Of a DNA stretch of 17,642 nt, positions 6,693 through 13,082 are shown one piece after another. The DNA is from DAOVRL01 sp964459805 (GTDB lineage: Bacteria > Planctomycetota > Phycisphaerae > Sedimentisphaerales > Anaerobacaceae). The position numbers and the translations under genes were made by a program. Location: contig CAYWOD010000057.1 in the NCBI GenBank assembly GCA_964459805.1, positions 1 through 17,642 of the forward strand. Reading direction: 5' to 3'. Position 1 is the first letter of the stretch; each line of letters starts with the position of its first letter. Below the pieces are notes generated by a model. It was given only the letters and a program-made list of their open reading frames with translations, was not told the DNA's origin and searched no databases.

Positions 6693-7694
6693 ATGGGCTG
6701 TAATCTGGCAATCGCGGGAGTGACGGGGGCGGTTGGTCAGGAGTTCTTGCGGATTCTCGAAGAGCGGGATTTTCCGTTTGATTCGCTGAAGGTTCTTGCG
6801 AGCAGCCGGTCGAAGGGCAAGAAAATCGAGTTCAAAGGCAAGACATATATCGTTGAGGAATTGGGCAACGACAGCTTCGCGGGGATTGATATTGCGTTGT
6901 TCAGCGCCGGCGGCGCGCGGAGCAAAGAGTTTGCGCCGGCGGCGGTCGAAGCGGGCACGACGGTGGTCGATAATTCCTCGGCCTTTCGGATGGACCCGGA
7001 GGTGCCGCTGGTTATCCCGGAGATAAACGCCGAGGCAATTGCCGGGCATAAGGGCATCATTGCCAATCCGAACTGCTCGACGATAATCGGCATAGTCCCG
7101 GTCTGGCCGCTGCATAAGGCCAACACGGTCAAGCGAATGGTGGTGAGCACGTACCAAGCGGCCAGCGGGGCGGGTATGTCGGCGATGCTCGAATTGGAGA
7201 GCCAGAGCCGCGAGATACTGGAGGGGAAGGAGCCGACGTGCAAGGCGTTTCCGTATCAGATCGCATTTAACTGCTTCAGTCATAATTCGGCGCTCGCTCC
7301 GAACGGCTACAACCAGGAAGAGATGAAGATGGTCAATGAGACACGGAAGATTTTCGACTGCCCTGAGATTGCGATTACGTGCACGTGTGTTCGGATCCCC
7401 GTGATGCGGGCGCACTGTGAGAGCATCAATCTCGAATTTACCGAGGCGATTACGCCGGACGAGGTGAGGGACCTGCTATCGACGGCGCCGGGCGTGACGG
7501 TGCTGGATGATCGCCGGAACAACCGGTTCCCGATGCCGATTGATGCGTCGGGCAAGGACGATATCCTGGTCGGGCGGATTCGGCAGGATGAGTCTTTAGC
7601 CGAGAATCGGGGCATCAATATCTGGGTGGCCGGCGACCAGTTGCGCAAGGGTGCGGCGCTGAATGCGGTGCAGATCGCAGAGAAGCTGCTTTAG
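6693..7694 (+). CDS. asd: aspartate-semialdehyde dehydrogenase
   Basis: This enzyme reduces aspartyl phosphate to aspartate semialdehyde with NADPH, the branch-point step toward lysine, diaminopimelate, threonine and methionine. The 333-residue protein starts with an NADP-binding fold (GVTGAVGQEFLRIL, residues 9-21). It carries SAGGARSKEFAP, VDNSSAFRM and the active-site loop ANPNCST with catalytic Cys128, then STYQAASGAG. Near the C-terminal half is RIPVMRAHCESI, where H241 is the likely general base. Length is normal for the family (about 330-345). The ATG follows GGGAG at about nine bases, and a good promoter lies upstream. truA follows after 68 bases on the same strand and is probably cotranscribed. 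No defect seen. Confidence 0.96.
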   Translation: MGCNLAIAGVTGAVGQEFLRILEERDFPFDSLKVLASSRSKGKKIEFKGKTYIVEELGNDSFAGIDIALFSAGGARSKEFAPAAVEAGTTVVDNSSAFRMDPEVPLVIPEINAEAIAGHKGIIANPNCSTIIGIVPVWPLHKANTVKRMVVSTYQAASGAGMSAMLELESQSREILEGKEPTCKAFPYQIAFNCFSHNSALAPNGYNQEEMKMVNETRKIFDCPEIAITCTCVRIPVMRAHCESINLEFTEAITPDEVRDLLSTAPGVTVLDDRRNNRFPMPIDASGKDDILVGRIRQDESLAENRGINIWVAGDQLRKGAALNAVQIAEKLL

Positions 7695-7762
7695 ATGCGC
7701 AGGGCGTTGGGAATCTCGATGCGTTTGAGGGGCGAAGGAACAGGTCTTTGGCGGGGCCGAGG

Positions 7763-8515
7763 ATGGCCATTCGCAACATAAAGCTGACAATTGCGTACGA
7801 TGGGGCGGAATATCACGGCTGGCAAATTCAGCCCGGCTTTAGAACCATTCAGGGCGTGCTTACCGAGGCGATACGGGATCTGCTGGGGCCGAAGGTGCGG
7901 ATATGCGGGGCGAGCCGGACCGATGCGGGGGTCAGTGCGCTGGGGCAGGTCGGGCTTATGCAAATCGATTCGCCGGTACCGACGGAGAAGCTTGCGAAAG
8001 CGATTACGGACCGGCTGCCCGGCGATATGGCGATTGCCGAGGCGGTGGAGGTGCCGCGGGGGTTCGATGTGATCGGGGCTGTAACAAGCAAGCAGTACCG
8101 CTATGCGATTTATACGGGGCGGGTTCGGCCGGTGCTGCGAGTGAGGCACTGCTGGCATCTGCCGGGCGAGCTTGACGTTGCGGCGATGGGTGAGGTGGCG
8201 AAGCTGCTGGTCGGGACGAAGGATTTCAAATCGTTCGCATCCGGTGGCGACAAGAGAGAGAACACGGTGCGGACGGTATTTCGGTGCGATGTCACGCGCG
8301 GTGGGCCGGGCGAAGAAGATTGGGTATATGTTTATGTGGAAGGGGACGCGTTTTTGTATAATATGGTTCGCAATATCGTCGGGACTCTGGCAGACGTGGG
8401 AATTGGTCGATGGCCGGCCGAAAAGATGACCGAAATCCTCGAAGCAAAGGACCGCACCGCCGCGGGCCGACTCGCGCCGGCGGCGGGGTTGTGTTTGATG
8501 TGGATTAAGTATTAG
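7763..8515 (+). CDS. truA: tRNA pseudouridine(38-40) synthase
   Basis: TruA isomerises uridines 38-40 in the anticodon arm of tRNAs. The 250-residue protein begins MAIRNIKLTIAYDG, then YHGWQIQPGFRTIQG, and has the catalytic loop GASRTDAGVSALGQ with nucleophile Asp54. It ends with GDAFLYNMVRNIVGTL and a C-terminal LAPAAGLCLMWIKY, all standard for the family. I chose ATG 7763; an in-frame TTG at 7748 would add five residues without improving the fit. The Shine-Dalgarno is ambiguous in a G-rich stretch (GGCGGGG, GAGG). The stop TAG (8513-8515) touches a heptamer repeat array, and the reading frame stays open after it into the next gene. Confidence 0.95.
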   Translation: MAIRNIKLTIAYDGAEYHGWQIQPGFRTIQGVLTEAIRDLLGPKVRICGASRTDAGVSALGQVGLMQIDSPVPTEKLAKAITDRLPGDMAIAEAVEVPRGFDVIGAVTSKQYRYAIYTGRVRPVLRVRHCWHLPGELDVAAMGEVAKLLVGTKDFKSFASGGDKRENTVRTVFRCDVTRGGPGEEDWVYVYVEGDAFLYNMVRNIVGTLADVGIGRWPAEKMTEILEAKDRTAAGRLAPAAGLCLMWIKY

Positions 8516-8563
8516 AAGACAGGAAACAGAATACAGAAGACAGAATACAGAAGACAGAATATT
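8515..8563 (+). repeat. tandem 7-bp repeat array (GRARACA-type), left edge of cassette
   Basis: Seven consecutive heptamers follow one another: GAAGACA, GGAAACA, GAATACA, GAAGACA, GAATACA, GAAGACA, and a decayed GAATATT. The array starts on the last base of the truA stop codon. The same family appears in reverse orientation at 10061-10095. The repeat is seen directly; its origin is unknown. Confidence 0.75.
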
Positions 8564-8599
8564 GATATTACGCCAAGTAATCGGGAGAACCAGGAAATC

Positions 8600-9565
8600 A
8601 TTCAAAGACCCCCAAAAATCTACCTTGACACAAACCACCTGATCAATATTGCCGATGTGCGACGAGGGCAAGCACTTCCGAGCGGGCAATCAGAGGAAGC
8701 CTACCGGCGCATCGACGAAGGTATCAAGTCATATTGTGGGCTTGTCTTCAGTCCCTATGCAGCATTGGAATGGGTAGAGGGAATGGCGACACGCGAGAGA
8801 GCCGCCCAAATCGCAGCCGTTGTTGACTCAGCGAAACTGAAATATACGCTCGAAATGGACACTTTCATATATACGCGTGAAGTCCTGGACGGATGCCATA
8901 TGCAGAATACTAACATCAAAGTGCCGGATTTCCCAGTCTTTCAGAAGCTCAGTGAGAATGGTGAGTTGATTGCAGCGCTTGGCGTTCTTGCCACCGAAGT
9001 CCCGGATTATCTTGAAAAAGACGAAATCAGGCGGATGCACGGAGCAGAGATACCAACAAGAATCCGTGTAGTCTCGGTACGAGACTGGGTGGAGCGAACC
9101 TTTGGTTGGAATGAGCACAATCGGAAGGCATATCCGAAAATAATAGATGATTTTGAGGCTCGGACGACAGAAGCTATTGAAGGGAAGGATGAGTATTTTC
9201 GTGATCCCGAGCCCTATCGAATCGATTGGATCAAACAGTTCTTGAAAATCGACCGAATTTTAAGAGGCCTTAATCCAGGAATTGATGTTGACGATGTCTT
9301 GGCAAAGATGGATCTGAACGATTGCCCGGCGTTTGACCTCTTTCGGAAAGTCTGGGAAAAGAGAATGATCTCCGGCAATCTCCCGGAACGTGGCGACGTC
9401 GGCGATTATAACTTCCTTTCGGGGGTCACGTACGCGGATGTAATATTGGCAGATAGTAGTTTGCGAGAATTTATACGACAAGCAGACAAGACACTCGAAT
9501 CAAAAGTCTTCCACAATGCAACCGATGCCGCTCAGGCTCTTGATAGTTTGGAGTGTTTACAGTAG
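8600..9565 (+). CDS. PIN-like domain protein, 5' end unusual
   Basis: The first conventional start in this frame is GTG at 8657, but the frame reads KIYLDTNHLINIADV just upstream (8615-8659). This looks like the first strand of a PIN nuclease domain with its metal-binding Asp (codon 8627-8629). I therefore extend the gene to ATT 8600, which has AGGAA just upstream; this start is tentative. Further support for a PIN fold is FSPYAALEWVE (second acidic position) and the C-terminal GDYNFLSGVTYADVILADSSLREFI, which resembles the late acidic motifs. About 321 residues is longer than toxin-type PIN proteins (130-150), with a central helical insert. Upstream to the truA stop there is no ATG, GTG or TTG in frame. 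GC is clearly lower than in neighbours (25 of 60 at 9121-9180). It may be an RNase, or an inactivated gene. Confidence 0.65.
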   Translation: MQRPPKIYLDTNHLINIADVRRGQALPSGQSEEAYRRIDEGIKSYCGLVFSPYAALEWVEGMATRERAAQIAAVVDSAKLKYTLEMDTFIYTREVLDGCHMQNTNIKVPDFPVFQKLSENGELIAALGVLATEVPDYLEKDEIRRMHGAEIPTRIRVVSVRDWVERTFGWNEHNRKAYPKIIDDFEARTTEAIEGKDEYFRDPEPYRIDWIKQFLKIDRILRGLNPGIDVDDVLAKMDLNDCPAFDLFRKVWEKRMISGNLPERGDVGDYNFLSGVTYADVILADSSLREFIRQADKTLESKVFHNATDAAQALDSLECLQ

Positions 9566-9641
9566 TGTTCTGGAGTGTGGCATCACTATAGTTCGGTTTT
9601 GATCACACTGTGGGTTTGAAAACCAGAGGTAGAATTACTGC

Positions 9642-10013
9642 ATGACCAGAGAAAAGGCGAAAAGATTTTCAGACTTGATAGTCTGCCAGAAGGCCCATCA
9701 GTTCGTTCTATGCGCTTACCAGCTAAGTGCAAAGTTCCCGAAAACAGAGATTTATGGTTTGACATCCCAATTCAGGAGATCCGCGGTATCGGTGCCGGCC
9801 AATATTGCTGAAGGTTTTAGAAAGTGGACGAAACCCGAGAAACTGCGATTCTTGAATATCGCGCAGGCCTCACTTGAAGAATGTCGCTATTACCTTATAC
9901 TCGTAAACGATTTGGGATATGGCAGTACTGAAAGATTGGATTCGCAGCTTACAGAGGTGAGCAAGCTTCTGCAGAGTTATTCCAAAGTCATAAGAACCGA
10001 CGGAAACGCATGA
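9642..10013 (+). CDS. four-helix-bundle protein (23S rRNA IVS / S23 type)
   Basis: The 123-residue protein carries the family signature: FSDLIVCQKAHQFVLCAYQL, then FPKTEIYGLTSQFRRSAVSVPANIAEGF, then LRFLNIAQASLEECRYYLIL and DLGYGS. These proteins fold as small four-helix bundles. Some are encoded in intervening sequences of 23S rRNA genes, others are stand-alone, and relatives (Avd) assist diversity-generating retroelements. Here there is no rRNA, reverse transcriptase or variable repeat nearby, so this is an orphan copy of unknown function. The ATG is preceded by GAGG at about 12 bases, a long spacing. It lies 76 bases after the PIN-like gene, and both sit inside a cassette bounded by heptamer repeats. 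Confidence 0.88.
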   Translation: MTREKAKRFSDLIVCQKAHQFVLCAYQLSAKFPKTEIYGLTSQFRRSAVSVPANIAEGFRKWTKPEKLRFLNIAQASLEECRYYLILVNDLGYGSTERLDSQLTEVSKLLQSYSKVIRTDGNA

Positions 10014-10060
10014 AATGGTATCTGATCGACACCAAATAGCCAGCAATCGTTACCCAAGCC

Positions 10061-10095
10061 GTCTCCTGTCTCCTGTCTCCTGTCTTCTGTCTCCT
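10061..10095 (-). repeat. tandem 7-bp repeat array, right edge of cassette
   Basis: On the plus strand this is GTCTCC followed by TGTCTCC, TGTCTCC, TGTCTTC and TGTCTCC. Read on the minus strand it is GGAGACA/GAAGACA, the same heptamer family as at 8515-8563 but inverted. It ends five bases before the next gene's ATG, occupying the place where a ribosome binding site would be. Confidence 0.75.
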
Positions 10096-10100
10096 AAAAG

Positions 10101-11276
10101 ATGAAGGTTGTTCATATAATAACGCGGTTGATATTGGGTGGGGCCCAGGAGAATACGCTTATAACGTGTAAGCTTTTGGCCGAGCGGGGACACGAGGTGA
10201 CATTGATAACGGGGCCGGCGATAGGGCCTGAGGGGGAGCTGTTTGAGCAGACTAAGGACGTGGGTTACAAAGTAATTGTAGTCGATAAGCTTCGGCGGGC
10301 GATCAATCCTTTTAATGATGTGCCGAGCTACTTCCGGATAAAGAGGCTGCTTGGGCAGTTGCAGCCGGACGTTGTTCATACGCACTCGGCCAAGGCGGGG
10401 ATATTGGGCAGGTTTGCCGGACATGCCCTCAAAGGCAAATGGGCGGCAAGCCGGCCCGCTGTCGTGCACACAATACACGGGCTGGCTTTTCATCCGTACC
10501 AGAGCGAGTTGCTCAATAAGTTCTATATTGCAGCCGAGAAGTCGGCAGCGAAGCGGACGGATTTCTTTGTAAGCGTGGCCGATGCGATGACCGAGCAGAC
10601 GCTGGCGGCGGGCATCGGGAGGCCCGAGCAATTTGTCACGGCATATTCGGCGATTGAGCAAGAGGGATTTTTGGAGCCGATTGATGAGCAGCGCAAGAGG
10701 GATTTTCGTGTCAGGTACGGGATTGCGGCCGATGCTGTGGTGCTTGTGACGATTGCCCGGCTCTTTATGCTCAAGGGACACGATTACATAATCGAATCGG
10801 CCAAAGAGCTTTCGAAACGATTTGCCAATTGCGTTTGGCTGTTTGTGGGTGATGGGAATCTGGCCGAGAGCTATAAGCAACAAGTTCGGGAGTTTGGATT
10901 GGCTGACAGAGTCAAGTTCACGGGTCTTTTGCCTCCGGGCGAGATTCCGCTTGCGATACAATCGTCGGATATTCTTGTGCACTGCTCGCTGCGGGAAGGC
11001 CTTGCCAGGACTCTGCCGCAGGCGATGCTGTGCGGAAAAGCCGCGATATCGTTTGATGTCGACGGGGCCAGAGAAGTCGTAAACGAGAATACGGGCAGAT
11101 TGATTGAGCCGAAGAACGTCGAGCAATTGATTGATGCCTGCGCGGAATTGATAGAAGACGAGGCGTTGCGAAAAAGGCTGGGTGAACAGGGCAGAGATTC
11201 CGTGAAGGAAAAATTCGCACCGGAAACGATGGTGGATGTGATCGAAGCCGTATATGCGAATTTGGCCACAGGGTGA
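10101..11276 (+). CDS. GT4 family glycosyltransferase
   Basis: This 391-residue GT-B enzyme probably transfers a sugar from a nucleotide donor in cell-surface polysaccharide synthesis. It starts MKVVHIITRLILGGAQENTL, the glycine-rich acceptor-side loop of GT4 proteins, has HTHSAKAGILGR and VVHTIHG in the N-domain, and VTIARLFMLKGHDYII and LFVGDG in the C-domain. The donor-site motif reads SLREGLARTLPQAML: E299 is present, but the position of the second Glu in the E-x7-E pair is Gln307. The final helix segment (FAPETMVDVIEAVY) is intact, so the gene is full length. No Shine-Dalgarno is visible, because heptamer repeats end five bases before the ATG. The sugar specificity cannot be read from sequence. 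Confidence 0.92.
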   Translation: MKVVHIITRLILGGAQENTLITCKLLAERGHEVTLITGPAIGPEGELFEQTKDVGYKVIVVDKLRRAINPFNDVPSYFRIKRLLGQLQPDVVHTHSAKAGILGRFAGHALKGKWAASRPAVVHTIHGLAFHPYQSELLNKFYIAAEKSAAKRTDFFVSVADAMTEQTLAAGIGRPEQFVTAYSAIEQEGFLEPIDEQRKRDFRVRYGIAADAVVLVTIARLFMLKGHDYIIESAKELSKRFANCVWLFVGDGNLAESYKQQVREFGLADRVKFTGLLPPGEIPLAIQSSDILVHCSLREGLARTLPQAMLCGKAAISFDVDGAREVVNENTGRLIEPKNVEQLIDACAELIEDEALRKRLGEQGRDSVKEKFAPETMVDVIEAVYANLATG

Positions 11277-11315
11277 AGTCAGTCCTGTCGGTTCAGTGAG
11301 GCCTGGAGCACGAAG

Positions 11316-11732
11316 TTGAAGCTGCGCAAGACAATACTATTGATGGCCGGAGGCGTGATGCTAACGATTGCGGGAGTCGTCCTGTTGGCGTATGTCTGCA
11401 TGACGGGGCGCTTCTCGGCAGTGGTGTATCGCTATACAGGCAGCGGAAAATGGCTGTATTCGACGCTTTACCACGGCGTGCAGAACGGCGATACTATTGA
11501 GCAGGTCGAGAGGTTGCTCGGACCGGGAAAGGAGGCAGGGGCCAAAATACGAAAGGCCTTAAAGAAATTCGCACAAAGGTATCCACAGCCCGACGGATAT
11601 GAGGATAGCGACCAGATTCTGGGGTTTCCCCTGTCTGGCGGCGAATTGTATCTTCAGTTCCGTAACGGGGTCCTGATAAACTTTGACCCGACTGAGTTTG
11701 ACAAGTACGCCGAGCCACAGATTATCGGGTAA
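11316..11732 (+). CDS. small membrane-anchored protein with BamE/SmpA-like motif
   Basis: A 138-residue protein begins with a basic KLRK and a membrane segment (residues about 6-27), followed by an exported domain. That domain contains NGDTIEQVERLLGPG, which resembles the G-x-T-xx-x-V-xx-LLG-P motif of BamE/SmpA-like folds, and ends in GELYLQFRNGVLINFDP, two likely beta strands. I chose TTG 11316 because GGAG (11305-11308) sits seven bases upstream and the basic residues then flank the anchor; an ATG nine codons later has no such site. Its TAA overlaps the next gene's ATG (TAATG), so the two are translationally coupled. Function is unknown; the fold assignment is tentative. Confidence 0.68.
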   Translation: MKLRKTILLMAGGVMLTIAGVVLLAYVCMTGRFSAVVYRYTGSGKWLYSTLYHGVQNGDTIEQVERLLGPGKEAGAKIRKALKKFAQRYPQPDGYEDSDQILGFPLSGGELYLQFRNGVLINFDPTEFDKYAEPQIIG

Positions 11733-12895
11733 TGGAGCAACCAAGCAGATCAAAAATCCTGACCACGAAATTCAGAAGGCAAATCATAGAATGTTCAAGA
11801 TTATATGTTCGATGGTCTCTTATTGCGTTAGGGCTCTGCCTGACAGTGGTCATTCTGCCTGCGGCGTGGGCCGCAGAGTTGGAGCCGGTGATGGTCTCGG
11901 AAGACACCAGGGCTTTTGTCCTGGCCACATCGGGCAAGACATTTGTCCCCTGGGGCTTCAATTATGATCACGATGACGAAGGCCGGCTGATTGAGGATTA
12001 CTGGCATCTTGAGTGGACTACGGTCGAGGAAGATTTTCGTGAGATGAAGCAGCTCGGGGCCAATACGGTTCGCATGCATCTTCAGGTGGGTAAGTTTATG
12101 AAGGGGCCGAATGAGCCGAATGAAGCATCGTTAGAGCAGCTTGGCCGAGTGGTCGAGTTGGCTGAGCAGTTACGGATTTATCTGGATATAACCGGGCTTG
12201 GCTGCTACCACAAAAAAGATGTCCCCCGATGGTACGATAAGTTAGCCGAGCAGAAACGGTGGGACGTTCAGGGGCGATTCTGGGAGGCTGTGGCGCAGCA
12301 ATGCGCGAAAAGTCCAGCCGTATTCTGCTACGACCTTATGAATGAGCCGGTCGTGGGCGGCCGGGGCAAACGGACTGACTGGCTGGGCCCGGCCTTTGCA
12401 GGCAAACACTTTGTTCAGTTCATTGCGTTAGATCAGGGCCCTCGGGAGCGTTGGGCGGTTGCAGTGCAGTGGGTTCAGCAGCTCTCGGCGGCGATTCGAG
12501 AGCACGACAGACGACACTTGATTACCGTTGGTCTGGTGCCGTGGAGTCTACCGCGTAAGGGGCTGACGTCCGGTTTTGAGCCGGAAAGAATAGCGCCGGA
12601 GCTGGACTTTATCAGCGTGCATCTATATCCGGAGCGCGGCAAGATAGGCGAATCGATAGAGACGCTGCGAGGCTTTTGCGTGGGAAAGCCGGTCCTGATT
12701 GAGGAGACCTTCCCGCTGAAATGCTCGATAGGCGAGTTTGAGCGATTCATTGAAGAGTCACGCAAGTATGCGCACGGATGGATGGGCTTTTACTGGGGCA
12801 AAAGGCCCGAGGAATATAGAGATCGCGGCCGCATAGCCGATATGCTGATGTTACGCTGGCTGGAATTCTTCCAAAGCCGGACGAACAGGCAGTGA
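11732..12895 (+). CDS. secreted GH5-like glycoside hydrolase
   Basis: The 387-residue protein has a basic N-region, a hydrophobic segment (residues about 28-47) ending AAWAAE, a plausible signal peptidase site, and then a TIM-barrel glycosidase domain. Diagnostic points are FVPWGFNYDHD at the start, GANTVRMHL, YDLMNEPV (E205, probable acid/base), ISVHLYP (H297) and KPVLIEETFPL (E324 or E325, probable nucleophile). This is the arrangement of clan A cellulase/mannanase-type enzymes (GH5-like), acting on polysaccharide outside the cytoplasm. The precise substrate is unknown. The ATG overlaps the previous stop, and the N-region is about 27 residues long, unusual for a signal peptide. It lies with a glycosyltransferase, so a surface-polysaccharide role is possible. 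Confidence 0.83.
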   Translation: MEQPSRSKILTTKFRRQIIECSRLYVRWSLIALGLCLTVVILPAAWAAELEPVMVSEDTRAFVLATSGKTFVPWGFNYDHDDEGRLIEDYWHLEWTTVEEDFREMKQLGANTVRMHLQVGKFMKGPNEPNEASLEQLGRVVELAEQLRIYLDITGLGCYHKKDVPRWYDKLAEQKRWDVQGRFWEAVAQQCAKSPAVFCYDLMNEPVVGGRGKRTDWLGPAFAGKHFVQFIALDQGPRERWAVAVQWVQQLSAAIREHDRRHLITVGLVPWSLPRKGLTSGFEPERIAPELDFISVHLYPERGKIGESIETLRGFCVGKPVLIEETFPLKCSIGEFERFIEESRKYAHGWMGFYWGKRPEEYRDRGRIADMLMLRWLEFFQSRTNRQ

Positions 12896-13020
12896 ATAAC
12901 GAATATCGACCCCAGAATTCCGAATGACGAGGCAACGAGAACCTGCGGCAAAACGGTTCGACTGAGTTCACCGAAGTCCACAGGGTAAGTATTTGGATTG
13001 GCGCTGCCAGTGCTTGACAA

Positions 13021-13055
13021 TGAGATTGCCACGTCGCTTTGCTCCTCGCAATGAC
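13021..13055. repeat. dispersed palindromic-type repeat (GCAATGACA family)
   Basis: Read on the minus strand the segment runs TGTCATTGCGAGGAGCAAAG and then CGACGTGGCAATCTCA. This closely resembles a short repeat that recurs between genes in many unrelated bacterial genomes. ATTGC (13025-13029) and GCAAT (13048-13052) form short arms. It lies in the 187-base gap between the convergent GH5-like gene and the large hypothetical gene; nothing else was recognised in that gap. Confidence 0.6.
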
Positions 13056-13082
13056 ACTCGGCGTTATATCTGTTGCAAAGTG

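Noticed and set aside
6603..7415. Minus-strand frame of 270 codons opposite asd
   Set aside because: Arg-rich shadow; asd has all catalytic motifs on the plus strand.
7695..7781. 28-codon ORF starting right after the asd stop and overlapping the truA start
   Set aside because: No Shine-Dalgarno, Arg/Gly-rich composition as expected by chance in this GC-rich sequence.
7691..8689. Minus-strand frame of 332 codons opposite truA and the heptamer array
   Set aside because: Arg/His/Pro-rich shadow without motifs, and it reads through the tandem repeat.
10050..11126. Minus-strand frame of 358 codons opposite the glycosyltransferase
   Set aside because: Shadow frame; its C-terminal end is merely the translated heptamers.
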